This document shows, one piece after another, positions 26,229 to 34,006 of a DNA stretch of 64,000 bases (its first letter is position 1; every line of letters starts with the position of its first letter). A program made the translations under genes and the position numbers. This DNA comes from Terriglobus tenax (GTDB lineage: Bacteria > Acidobacteriota > Terriglobia > Terriglobales > Acidobacteriaceae). The notes below the pieces were generated by a model. It ran no database searches. It saw nothing but the letters and a program-made list of their open reading frames with translations, and was not told where the DNA came from. The stretch spans positions 682,001 through 746,000 of the forward strand of contig NZ_JAGSYA010000003.1 in assembly GCF_025685395.1 (NCBI RefSeq). Reading direction: 5' to 3'.

Positions 26229-26286
26229 CGGGTCGCGCTGTAGTGCGATTCCCAACCATGCTTCGCATGGATGGAGCACCCGGACG
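26229..26286 (+). repeat. REP-like palindromic repeat, copy 1
   Basis: The segment between lnt and prfB reads tcgcgct, tgcgat, then ccatgcttcgcatgg (a hairpin) and a ccgg end. It matches the segment at 35711-35767 in order and spacing, with scattered differences that keep the palindromes. This is typical of dispersed REP elements. Confidence 0.65.
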
Positions 26287-26308
26287 GGTGGCGACGTAGA
26301 ATATAGCT

Positions 26309-27449
26309 ATGCTTGCTGATCTGGAATTTGCTTACTCCCCGGTGCGTGAGAAGGTACGCGACCTGCGGGAGTATCTTTGACGCTGCTCGTCTGCGGCGCG
26401 AACTCTCTGACATTGAAGAAAAAGTAGCGGATCCGTCGGTGTGGGCCGATGCTGCCAAGTCGCAGCCGTTGATGCGGGAGCGGAAACGGCTGGAAGGTCT
26501 GTTGGCCGACGATGAAGCATTGGCGCGGCGCGCCGGCGACATTGAAGCCTACTTCGAACTTGCCAAGGAAGGCGGCGAGGAAGAATCCTTGCTGGCCGAC
26601 CTGAAGCGCGAAATCGATGATCTGACCACCTTTGCCGAGAAGCTGGAAACCAAGACGCTGCTGGGCGGTGAGACCGATCCGCTGAACGCCATTGTTACCG
26701 TTCACCCCGGCGCTGGCGGCACTGAAAGCCAGGACTGGGCCGAGATGCTGATGCGCATGTACCTGCGCTGGGCCGAGCGTGAGGGCTTCAAGACCGAGAT
26801 CAACGAAATTCAGGATGGCGACGAGGCGGGCATCAAGTCGGCCACCTTCACCATCACCGGCGAGTACGCCTTTGGTCTGCTGAGCGGCGAAACCGGCGTG
26901 CATCGCCTGGTGCGTATTTCTCCGTTCGATTCGGCCAAACGCCGGCATACCTCGTTTGCCAGCGTCTTCGTTTCTCCGGAGATCGATGACTCAATTGTGA
27001 TCGACATCAAACCGGATGAGCTTCGCATTGACACCTACCGCTCCGGCGGAAAGGGCGGTCAGCACGTCAATACAACGGACTCGGCCGTGCGCATCACCCA
27101 CCTTCCGACGGGAATCGTTGCCGGCTGTCAGAACGAACGGTCGCAGCATAAGAACAAAGAGAAGGCGATGAAGATGCTGCGGTCTCGCCTGTACGAGTTT
27201 GAGCTTGAAAAGAAGCGGGCGACGGCGAAGAAGCTGGAAGACTCGAAGCTGGACATCAACTTCGGTTCGCAGATTCGCAATTACGTGCTGCAGCCCTATC
27301 GCATTGCCAAGGACCTTCGTACGCGCGTGGAGACTGGCGCCGTGGACGATGTGCTGGATGGAGACCTGGAGCTATTCATTCGCGGGTACCTGAAGATGCG
27401 GCGTGAGGGCGGAACTCCGCTGCCGATTGAGGATGATGACGATTTGTAG
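26309..27449 (+). CDS. prfB: Peptide chain release factor 2, with programmed +1 frameshift
   Basis: RF2 ends translation at UGA and UAA. The gene is in two frames. Frame one runs from the ATG at 26309 for 23 codons to an in-frame TGA at 26378-26380. Translation then slips +1 at CTT and continues from GAC at 26379 to 27449, giving about 379 residues in all. The site CGGGAGTATCTTTGAC is the classic autoregulatory RF2 slip with a Shine-Dalgarno-like GGGAG. Downstream are the peptide anticodon region (RISPFDSAKRRHTS) and the GGQ loop (SGGKGGQHVNTTDSA) that triggers hydrolysis. This is regulation, not a broken gene. Confidence 0.96.
26366..26381 (+). promoter_or_regulatory. RF2 programmed frameshift site
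   Basis: CGG GAG TAT CTT TGA C. Scarce RF2 lets the ribosome pause at TGA; the internal SD-like GGGAG then promotes the slip of CTT to TTT and continued synthesis, so RF2 controls its own level. Confidence 0.95.
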
Positions 27450-27471
27450 CAAAGTGCAGGGTATTGGGGGG

Positions 27472-27502
27472 ACGCCGGCCATCGAGGCCGGCGTTTCTGT
27501 TT
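27472..27502 (+). terminator. prfB terminator
   Basis: ACGCCGGCC (27472-27480) pairs with GGCCGGCGT (27486-27494), loop ATCGA, followed by ttctgttt. Confidence 0.88.
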
Positions 27503-27521
27503 CCTGGGGACGATCTCGGCA

Positions 27522-27600
27522 CGGCTAAAGCCGCGTCCTGATGAGATCACTGAAAATCAGATCCTTGCAGGATGACAGAGGACAGGAAAAGCAAAAGTGG
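27522..27600 (+). repeat. Intergenic repeats: CGGCTAAAGCCG hairpin and GACAGGAAAAGCAAA motif
   Basis: Within the 243-base prfB-dinB gap, gcacggctaaagccgcgtcc resembles the hairpin at 51491-51510, and 27570-27597 (ggatgacagag then gacaggaaaagcaaaag) resembles 32007-32036 and 32130-32155. These look like dispersed short repeats rather than gene parts. Confidence 0.5.
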
Positions 27601-27650
27601 ATGCCTCCACTGCGCTACGCCAGGACGGGGCAAAACGGCAAAATCGTTCC

Positions 27651-27673
27651 AGAAGAGCAACGGGAGCTCTTCT
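27651..27673 (+). promoter_or_regulatory. Hairpin ahead of the DinB gene
   Basis: AGAAGAGC (27651-27658) and GCTCTTCT (27666-27673) form a perfect 8-bp stem 20 bases upstream of the chosen DinB-family start. It could be a leader structure; no T-run follows. Confidence 0.4.
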
Positions 27674-27692
27674 GAAGCATCCAAATCTCACC

Positions 27693-28178
27693 ATGACGAC
27701 TGTGAATGCGGATCAGGATCTTCGAAAACAGCTTCAGGCGCTGCTGAAGGGCGGGCAGGCGCATGCGACTTTTGATGACGCGGTAGCGGCCTTTCCTGTG
27801 GACAGGCGTGGTGTGGTCCCTGAGGGGCTGCCGTACTCTGCCTGGCAGTTGCTGGAACATCTGCGGATTACGCAGCGCGACATTCTGGACTTCAGCGACA
27901 ATGCTGACGGCCATTACCAGGAACTGGATTGGCCAGCAGGCTACTGGCCGGCGGAGAAAGAGCCTCCGACGGAGACGGCGTGGGATGAGTCGATTGCCGC
28001 GATTGAAGCGGATATGGCGAAGTTCCGTAAGCTGGTGGAGACCGGCGACCTGCATACGCCGTTTCCCTGGGGCAGTGGGCAGAACCTGCTGCGCGAGGTC
28101 TTGCTGATTGCTGACCATGACGCGTATCACGTGGGCGAGCTGGTGTTATTGCGGCGATTGCTTGGAATCTGGAAGTAG
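27693..28178 (+). CDS. DinB-family protein
   Basis: A 161-residue four-helix-bundle protein of the DinB/YfiT group. The three metal-binding His appear in LLEHLRITQRDI and ADHDAYHVGELV. Such proteins are often thiol-dependent transferases or damage-inducible proteins, but most have no known reaction. I start at the ATG at 27693 (MTTVNADQD) because the upstream part of the frame lies in repeat sequence. It is 13 bases upstream of a CoA-binding protein gene, probably in one operon. Confidence 0.85.
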   Translation: MTTVNADQDLRKQLQALLKGGQAHATFDDAVAAFPVDRRGVVPEGLPYSAWQLLEHLRITQRDILDFSDNADGHYQELDWPAGYWPAEKEPPTETAWDESIAAIEADMAKFRKLVETGDLHTPFPWGSGQNLLREVLLIADHDAYHVGELVLLRRLLGIWK

Positions 28179-28191
28179 GAAGGGGTTGCAG

Positions 28192-28599
28192 ATGAACGAG
28201 CCCGAAGTATTGCGTGCCATGCTGTCGGCGAAGAAGGTTGCCGTCATTGGCGTGAGCGACAACCCGGCCAAGCCGAGCAATTATGTCTCGCGCTACCTGC
28301 AGCAGGCAGGGTGTCGAGTCCTCCCGGTGAATCCAACGCTTGAGACGGTGCTGGGAGAGAAAAGCTATCCCAGCCTGACGGAGCTGGTAGCCGCTGAAGG
28401 CAAGCCCGAACTGGTGGATGTCTTCCGGCTACCCAATGCGATTCCAGCCATCGTGGACGAGATGCTGGCGCTGGGATTGGAGAATCTGTGGGTACAGCAG
28501 GGCATCGTGAATCTGGACGCGGCGCAGAAGGCCGAGCAGGGCGGAATACGGGTGGTGATGGACCACTGCCTGATGGTGGAGCATCGCCGCGGTATGTAA
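28192..28599 (+). CDS. CoA-binding domain protein (YccU type)
   Basis: A 135-residue Rossmann-fold protein matching stand-alone CoA-binding domains. It shows KKVAVIGVSDNPAKPSNYVS with the nucleotide-binding Gly loop, PVNPTLETVLGEKSYPSL, and LWVQQGIVN near the end. The start ATG at 28192 follows gaagggg. Functions in the family are not settled. Confidence 0.88.
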   Translation: MNEPEVLRAMLSAKKVAVIGVSDNPAKPSNYVSRYLQQAGCRVLPVNPTLETVLGEKSYPSLTELVAAEGKPELVDVFRLPNAIPAIVDEMLALGLENLWVQQGIVNLDAAQKAEQGGIRVVMDHCLMVEHRRGM

Positions 28600-28631
28600 C
28601 TTCCAGGCGGAGAAACAGTCCTACAATAGAA

Positions 28632-30737
28632 ATGACTATGAAATGGCTCAGCCGGTTCCTCGTTCTGTGGGCGGTAGTGTGCGCGTCTGGATACGCGCAG
28701 ATTGAGCCCGTGGGCGATGGTAAGACCCCCGGGCCGTTGAAGGCGCAGCATCTGACTGTGGAACTGGTGGCCCAGCGTCCCTATGTTTACCCGAACGGCG
28801 AGTTCAACGCCGGACTGGTCTTCACGCTGGAAGAAGGATGGCACGTCTACTGGCTGAACGCCGGAGACTCCGGTGAGTCGCCGCACGCCAAGTGGACACT
28901 GCCCGCCGGCATCACTGCTACCGATCTGAAGTTTCCGGTTCCGGGGCGCCTCCCGCTCGGTCCGCTGATGGATTTTGGGTACGAGGAGGGTGTGACCTTC
29001 CCCTTTACCTTCAAGACCGCCGATAAGCTGAAGCCGGGCAAGGCACATGTTGAAGCCAAGGTGGACTGGCTGGTCTGCGCGCAGGTCTGCCTGCCGGGTA
29101 AGGCCATCCTGGGGATGGACCTGAACGTTCTGCCGGCGAAGCCTGCGGATGAGAAGCAGGAGGAGCCTGTCGGCGCGATCGGCTCGGCCCTGAAGAGCCT
29201 GCCAGTTCCGCTGCCGCAGGGATCGAAGGTTACCGTCAATGCCACGCCGGCAGAGTTGATTGTGACGCTGCACACGCCGGACAAGGGCGAGGTGTGGCAG
29301 TTCTATCCCTTTGACCAGGAACAGATCAAGAACGCGGCTGAACAGCGCGTGGAAGAGTTCCCCGGCGGCGTACGGCTGCACCTTGCCAAGGCCGAGGAAC
29401 TGACGAAGAATCCTGCCGAATTGCATGGACTGATCAAGCTGGATGACGGCTGGGGTTATGAGTTCCGCGCTCCGGTCAGTACGGCCGTGGCCGAGGCGAT
29501 CCCGGTCGAAGGCGCGGCTGGCGGCAGTACGAACGCGACACTGCTGGGCTTCCTGGGACTGGCATTTGTAGGCGGCGTGGTGCTGAACCTGATGCCGTGC
29601 GTCTTCCCGGTGCTGTTTCTGAAGGCGCTGGCCCTGGTGCAGAGCGCGGGCGAGGAGCGGAAGCGTCTGCGGGCGCATGGACTGGCCTACACGGCTGGGA
29701 TTGTGGCCTCTTTTTGGGCGATTGTCGCGGTGCTGCTGCTGCTGCGCGCGGGCGGAAGCCAGCTCGGCTGGGGATTCCAGTTGCAGTCGCCGGGGTTTGT
29801 GGCGGTGCTGGCGGGCTTCCTGTTCTTCTTCGGGCTGTCGCTGGCTGGCATGTTTGAGCTTGGCCTTTCGCTGACGAGCGTGGGCGGCGGCCTGGCGCAG
29901 AAGCAGGGCATGACGGGCAGTTTCTTTACCGGTGTGCTGGCGACGGTGGTGGCCACTCCGTGCACGGCTCCGCTGATGGGTGCGGCAATTGGATTTGCGC
30001 TGGCGCAGCCGGCCTGGGTGACCTTCTCCATCTTTACGGCGGTGGCGCTTGGGCTGGCGGCCCCGTACATGGTGCTGAGCCTGCAGCCGGCGTGGACGAA
30101 GATATTGCCGAAGCCTGGCATGTGGATGGAGACGCTGAAGCAGTTCACCTCGGTGTTTCTATTCTTCACCGTGATCTGGCTGGTATGGGTCTTTGGCCGG
30201 TTGTTTGGCGAAGATGCGATGGATCGCTCGGCACGGCTGCTGGTTGCTCTGCTGCTGATTGCCATTGCTGGATGGGCGCTGAAGCGCTGGCAGGGCAAGT
30301 GGATCGGCGTGGCCATTGCGGTGCTGCTGATTGTGGGCGGGTTGGCGATTCCGCTCACCGGACAGAAGGCAGCCGAAGAAGAGAAGGCGCGCTGGGCTCC
30401 GTGGAGCGAGGCGGCTGTACAGCAGGCGCATGCAGAAGGGAAAGCGGTGTTTGTGGACTACACCGCGGCCTGGTGCCTGAGCTGCCAGGTGAACGAGCGC
30501 GTCGCGCTGAACTCAGACGAAGTGCAGGCGCGTTTCAAAAAAGGCAATGTGGTCTTGCTGAAGGCAGACTGGACGAAGTACGATCCTGCCATTACGGCCG
30601 CGCTGCGGGCGGTGGGCCGCAGTGGAGTTCCGACGTACGTGATCTACCCGGCGGGCGGATCGGCGAAGCCCGATGTACTGCCGGAGCTGCTGAGCAAGAG
30701 CATTGTGATCGACGCCTTGGACAAGGACCTGAAATGA
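28632..30737 (+). CDS. DsbD/ScsB-type protein-disulfide reductase
   Basis: A 701-residue inner-membrane protein that passes electrons from cytoplasmic thioredoxin to the periplasm. It has a signal peptide, then an N-terminal periplasmic domain with a Cys pair (WLVCAQVCLPGKA). Next is a membrane core of about eight helices with the two redox Cys motifs LMPCVFPVLF and ATPCTAPLMG, and last a thioredoxin-like domain with AAWCLSCQVNE. All six Cys for electron relay are present. It starts at 28632 or 28638, both ATG. It may serve cytochrome maturation or metal tolerance. The next gene overlaps its stop in ATGA. Confidence 0.9.
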   Translation: MTMKWLSRFLVLWAVVCASGYAQIEPVGDGKTPGPLKAQHLTVELVAQRPYVYPNGEFNAGLVFTLEEGWHVYWLNAGDSGESPHAKWTLPAGITATDLKFPVPGRLPLGPLMDFGYEEGVTFPFTFKTADKLKPGKAHVEAKVDWLVCAQVCLPGKAILGMDLNVLPAKPADEKQEEPVGAIGSALKSLPVPLPQGSKVTVNATPAELIVTLHTPDKGEVWQFYPFDQEQIKNAAEQRVEEFPGGVRLHLAKAEELTKNPAELHGLIKLDDGWGYEFRAPVSTAVAEAIPVEGAAGGSTNATLLGFLGLAFVGGVVLNLMPCVFPVLFLKALALVQSAGEERKRLRAHGLAYTAGIVASFWAIVAVLLLLRAGGSQLGWGFQLQSPGFVAVLAGFLFFFGLSLAGMFELGLSLTSVGGGLAQKQGMTGSFFTGVLATVVATPCTAPLMGAAIGFALAQPAWVTFSIFTAVALGLAAPYMVLSLQPAWTKILPKPGMWMETLKQFTSVFLFFTVIWLVWVFGRLFGEDAMDRSARLLVALLLIAIAGWALKRWQGKWIGVAIAVLLIVGGLAIPLTGQKAAEEEKARWAPWSEAAVQQAHAEGKAVFVDYTAAWCLSCQVNERVALNSDEVQARFKKGNVVLLKADWTKYDPAITAALRAVGRSGVPTYVIYPAGGSAKPDVLPELLSKSIVIDALDKDLK

Positions 30738-31111
30738 CCGCTGACGAACAGGCAATCCGGCAGGTTGTTGCCGACTGGATCACCTTCACGCAGGAAGAAC
30801 GCATCGACGAGCTTGCCGATCTGATGACGGAAGACATGCTCTTCCTGACGGTGAAGCATCCGCCGATGACGAAGGCCGAGTTTGTGGCCGGTCACCGCAG
30901 TATGAAAGGGACCGTGAAGATCGAATGCCAGTCGGAAATCCATGAAGTTCGCGTGGAAGGGAACTTCGGTTGGTTGTGGCAAGAGCTTTCGGTAAAGTTC
31001 GCGATGGGCGATAAGGAGCCAGTGTCGATGAAGGGCAAGACCATGGGCATCTACCGCAAGGGCGAGGACGGCAAGTGGCGCCTGATGCGTGACGCGAACA
31101 TGATGCCTTGA
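30734..31111 (+). CDS. NTF2/SnoaL-like small protein
   Basis: A 125-residue protein of the nuclear-transport-factor-2 fold, similar to SgcJ/EcaC-type proteins. It opens with an alpha helix (EQAIRQVVADWITFTQ), then DLMTEDMLFLTV and a closing beta pattern (GIYRKGEDGKWRLMRDA). It overlaps the dsbD stop by 4 bases (ATGA), so it is translationally coupled. No catalytic function can be assigned. Confidence 0.85.
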   Translation: MTADEQAIRQVVADWITFTQEERIDELADLMTEDMLFLTVKHPPMTKAEFVAGHRSMKGTVKIECQSEIHEVRVEGNFGWLWQELSVKFAMGDKEPVSMKGKTMGIYRKGEDGKWRLMRDANMMP

Positions 31112-31140
31112 AAGGCAGTTCAGAGTTGTTTGTTGTGAGT

Positions 31141-31168
31141 GGGGACGCCTTTCAGGCGTCCCCTTTTC
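31141..31168. terminator. Strong terminator after the dsbD operon
   Basis: GGGGACGCCT (31141-31150) pairs perfectly with AGGCGTCCCC (31154-31163), loop TTC, followed by TTTT. It sits between convergent genes. Confidence 0.93.
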
Positions 31169-31175
31169 GTTGCCA

Positions 31176-31943
31176 TTATTGCTCGTGGTAGTTCACCATC
31201 AGGCCGCCGTCCACCACGTAGGTACTGCCGGTGATGTAGGCTGCATCGTCGGAGGCAAGGAACGCAGCCAGCGCCGCAACATCCTCGGTCGTTCCAAGCC
31301 GGTTGAGCGGGATGTTCTTGAGCAGGGCGTTGAGCTTTGGCTTGTCTTCAAGAAGAGATTTGTTGATCGGCGTACTGATCGCTCCCGGCGCGATGTTGTT
31401 GATGGTGATACCAAGAGGACCCAGCTCCACGGCCAGGTTGCGCGTGAGCATGCGCACGCCGCCTTTGCTGGCGCAGTAGGTGGAGAAGTGCGGGAAGGCC
31501 ATGTCCTCGTGCACGGAGGAGATATTGATGATGCGGCCGGGTCTCTTTTCATCGCGCAGGCGTCGCACAAAGGCCTGTGTCGCGAAGAAGACGCCCTTCA
31601 GGTTGACGTCGAGGACCTTGTCATAGTCTTCCTCGGTCACCTCCCAGAAATCGGCGCTTTTTTCCATACCGGCGTTGTTGACCAGGATGTCGCAGGAGCC
31701 TAGCTGGGCGTAAGTTGCATCGACCAGGCGCTGGGTCTCGGCAACCTTAGAGATGTCGGCCTGGACAACAATCGCGCGGCCTCCGGCCTTCTCGATCACG
31801 GTCTTCGTCTCCTCCGCACCCTTGGCATTGCCGCTGTAGTTGACGACGACGGCTGCACCTTCTGCGGCGAGGCGGATAGCGATGTCCTGACCAATGCCGG
31901 AAGACGAGCCGGTGATGATGGCAACTTTGTTCGTGAGACGCAT
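31176..31943 (-). CDS. Short-chain dehydrogenase (glucose 1-dehydrogenase-like)
   Basis: A 255-residue classical SDR. It has the NAD(P) loop TGSSSGIG, the NNAG motif (LVNNAGMEK), catalytic Ser in INISSVHED and Tyr-x-x-x-Lys in YCASK. The wording around IAPGAISTPIN and the C-terminus resembles glucose 1-dehydrogenases, but SDR substrates are hard to predict. I start at the ATG at 31943, two codons inside a TTG. Confidence 0.9.
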   Translation of the reverse strand: MRLTNKVAIITGSSSGIGQDIAIRLAAEGAAVVVNYSGNAKGAEETKTVIEKAGGRAIVVQADISKVAETQRLVDATYAQLGSCDILVNNAGMEKSADFWEVTEEDYDKVLDVNLKGVFFATQAFVRRLRDEKRPGRIINISSVHEDMAFPHFSTYCASKGGVRMLTRNLAVELGPLGITINNIAPGAISTPINKSLLEDKPKLNALLKNIPLNRLGTTEDVAALAAFLASDDAAYITGSTYVVDGGLMVNYHEQ

Positions 31944-32006
31944 ATGCAAGGGTAGGATGCCATCTTTCAGGAGAAGGGCACTCTGCGAAGAGAAGCAAAT
32001 CCATTC

Positions 32007-32155
32007 AGAATGACGAAGACAGGAAAGGCAAAAGCGGTCGCTCTGTGGTGATGATCGAACCCACCCCGGCTTTGCGAGGGGGGCGCACCCGGGGTTTGGG
32101 TAGGGAAAAGCGGGTCGTTCGCTGCGCTCAGGATGGACAGCAGGAAAAGCAAATC
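32007..32155 (-). repeat. Dispersed short-repeat block with GC-rich hairpin
   Basis: The 227-base gap between the SDR and tadA holds two copies of an agaatgacgaagacaggaaa-type motif (32007-32036 and 32130-32155). Between them ACCCCGG (32063-32069) and CCGGGGT (32089-32095) form a hairpin. A related copy is at 27570-27597. Confidence 0.5.
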
Positions 32156-32170
32156 AGGCCAGCGAAAACG

Positions 32171-32623
32171 TTAGCGGCGGGCCCGGAAGAAGCTACGCAG
32201 CATCTCGCCGCACTCGTCCGCCAGCAGGCCGGGGAGGACCTCTACACGGTGATTGAGCTGCGGGTGATTCATGACCGAGAGCACTGACCCGCAGGCACCG
32301 GCCTTGGGGTCGGGCGCGGCATAGAGCAGACGCGCGATGCGGGCGTGCAGAATGGCGCCGGCGCACATGGAGCAGGGCTCCAGCGTGACGTAGAGCGCGC
32401 AGCCGGTGAGGCGGTAGTTCTTGAGCGCGCTACCGGCCTGACGAAGGGCGACGATCTCGGCATGGGCCGTGGGATCGCTGTCGCGCAGGACACGGTTCTG
32501 TCCGCGAGCGATAATCTCGCCTTCCGGGGAGACGATGACGCAGCCGATGGGAACCTCGCCGCCCTGCTCGGCAAGGCGGGCTTCGGCAATGGCTGCGTTC
32601 ATGAACTCAAGATCATCCGGCAC
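32171..32623 (-). CDS. tadA: tRNA-specific adenosine deaminase
   Basis: A 150-residue cytidine-deaminase-fold enzyme that converts A34 to inosine in the tRNA-Arg anticodon. The zinc and proton-shuttle motifs are HAEIVALRQ and PCSMCAGAIL. I use the GTG at 32623 because it gives the usual N-terminal length; an ATG at 32602 is the alternative. It lies 13 bases downstream of the cytochrome P460 gene on the same strand. A cytosine/guanine deaminase role is less likely given the EPCSMCAGA stretch. Confidence 0.92.
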   Translation of the reverse strand: MPDDLEFMNAAIAEARLAEQGGEVPIGCVIVSPEGEIIARGQNRVLRDSDPTAHAEIVALRQAGSALKNYRLTGCALYVTLEPCSMCAGAILHARIARLLYAAPDPKAGACGSVLSVMNHPQLNHRVEVLPGLLADECGEMLRSFFRARR

Positions 32624-32636
32624 AGGTTCTGTTGTA

Positions 32637-33233
32637 CTACTTTGCCGGTTCGGCCTGTTCGGCAAGGTATTCCTTGCTGAGCGTCTTTTTGTCGGTGGCG
32701 ATGGGCAACAGCGTGGGGTAGAACTGCGTGAAGGTGGTGTCGACCGCTCCGTGGGCCTGGTGGCAGGTGTAGCAGCTCGCGGTCTTTGGGACGAGCGAAG
32801 CCGGGTTGCCACCGGGTTTGCCCCCAACGTAGAAGGACCACTCGTTCTTGTCCTTCACGTGGACCTCGGTGCGCAGTACGTTGGCACTTTGGGTGTGGCC
32901 GGTTTTGTTGATGGAGACCGGGTTCTCGGCAGTGCGAACTTCGAGGATCATGGTCGTCTTGTCGGGCCATGTACCGGTCTGCAAAAAGCTGCGGTAGGCC
33001 GTGGGATTGACGAAGACGTTATCAAAAATGGAATGGGCAGGCGGAGCGTTGGTGGCGCTGGTGGGCTGCGTGTAGGTCATGTCGATGCCGCTGGTCAGGT
33101 AGATCCACTCGCGATAGTTGGCGGGCACATTCAGCTTGCCGTCTGTGGTGTAGGTAGGCGCATCACTGGTGGCGGTGGTTTGTGCTGCGGCGGTGACGGC
33201 GAGAGCGGCTACAAAGGCAAGCTGGCGGAGCAT
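32637..33233 (-). CDS. Cytochrome P460-family c-type haem protein
   Basis: A 198-residue secreted protein with signal peptide (MLRQLAFVAALAVTAAAQ). The haem-binding C-x-x-C-H motif is SCYTCHQAHG near residue 165, in the C-terminal placement typical of P460 proteins. The N-terminal body has the REWIYLTSGIDMTY type of opening seen in this family. P460 cytochromes in nitrifiers oxidise hydroxylamine, while homologues in heterotrophs have unclear or NO-detoxifying roles. The start follows ggagaccc. A long inverted repeat lies 40 bases upstream. Confidence 0.85.
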   Translation of the reverse strand: MLRQLAFVAALAVTAAAQTTATSDAPTYTTDGKLNVPANYREWIYLTSGIDMTYTQPTSATNAPPAHSIFDNVFVNPTAYRSFLQTGTWPDKTTMILEVRTAENPVSINKTGHTQSANVLRTEVHVKDKNEWSFYVGGKPGGNPASLVPKTASCYTCHQAHGAVDTTFTQFYPTLLPIATDKKTLSKEYLAEQAEPAK

Positions 33234-33271
33234 CGGTGGGTCTCCAGACAAAGAAATAAGGTCTGCTGCGG

Positions 33272-33321
33272 TACCTGGGATACGTGAAACATGTGGGAAT
33301 GGTTCCAGCGTATCCCAGGTA
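33272..33321. promoter_or_regulatory. Perfect 13-bp inverted repeat upstream of the P460 gene
   Basis: TACCTGGGATACG (33272-33284) and CGTATCCCAGGTA (33309-33321) are exact complements with a 24-base spacer, which itself holds GGAA/TTCC. It lies in the gap between the PLD-like gene end and the P460 start. With no T-run on either side, an operator or RNA leader is more likely than a terminator. Confidence 0.55.
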
Positions 33322-33325
33322 TCCG

Positions 33326-33943
33326 CTATTGCGGGAGGGATTCATTGTCGGGGCGGGACCAGAGGGTGTTGAAGTTCTGCTGGAAGCGCTGGATGCTGGC
33401 CGGGTCGCGCAGGACGATGAGGTCATTGTCCTGCCGCTTTTCGCCCGTTGGCGAGAAGTTGGCCGAGCCGGTGCGGACGAACTTGCCATCGACGCAGTAG
33501 GCCTTCAGGTGCATGAGCGTGCGGGAGTGTTTGACGAGTACCTGCACGTTGGGCGTCTTCGCAAGGCGGAGGATAGCGGAGTTGGCATCATCGGCGTCGT
33601 CCATATCTTCCTGGTCGCTGGCGTTGCGGGAGCGGGACTTTTTCACCTTGTTGGCGCGGGCCAACTCGCCGTCGGTCTGCGTGTTGTCACGGTAGAGGCG
33701 GATCTTCACACCACGGCTGGCGGCGGAGACGAGTGCGTCGGCTACGGCAAGGTCCGTGAGCGCGTAGGCGTCGATGTCGATGGTCTTGCGCGCTTGGCCG
33801 ATGAGGTCGATGTCGAGGTGCTCGAGGTTTTCGGCGGGGGCGTAGTGGATCTCCGCGGGGATGTTGGTCGGTGCGGCGGTGGGGAGTTGGTTGCAGCCGG
33901 TGAGCAGTGCTGTGGTAAGGAGCAGGGTGAGACGGGTGGTCAT
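33326..33943 (-). CDS. Phospholipase D-like lipoprotein with one HKD motif
   Basis: A 205-residue protein with a lipoprotein signal, LLTTALLTGC, so it is anchored by Cys 17. It has one HKD-type motif, HLKAYCVDGKFVRTGSANFS (H-x-K then GSANFS). A single motif suggests a homodimer like the Nuc endonuclease group, not a two-motif phospholipase. A Lys/Arg then Asp/Glu-rich linker (KKSRSRNASDQEDMDDADDA) lies mid-protein. Whether it acts on lipids or nucleic acid is open. Confidence 0.82.
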   Translation of the reverse strand: MTTRLTLLLTTALLTGCNQLPTAAPTNIPAEIHYAPAENLEHLDIDLIGQARKTIDIDAYALTDLAVADALVSAASRGVKIRLYRDNTQTDGELARANKVKKSRSRNASDQEDMDDADDANSAILRLAKTPNVQVLVKHSRTLMHLKAYCVDGKFVRTGSANFSPTGEKRQDNDLIVLRDPASIQRFQQNFNTLWSRPDNESLPQ

Positions 33944-34006
33944 TGAGTTGAGTGTAGGAGAAAGTTGTGAGTTCTGAGGTGTGAGTTGTGTGGAAAGGCG
34001 GTCGCG

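Noticed and set aside
26313-26378. Reading the TGA at 26378 as a nonsense mutation or frameshift error in prfB
   Set aside because: The CTTTGAC slip site with an SD-like GGGAG is the known RF2 autoregulatory frameshift, so the gene is intact.
33284-33946. A 220-residue plus-strand frame opposite the PLD-like lipoprotein gene
   Set aside because: The minus strand has a lipobox and HKD motif; the plus frame is a low-complexity shadow.
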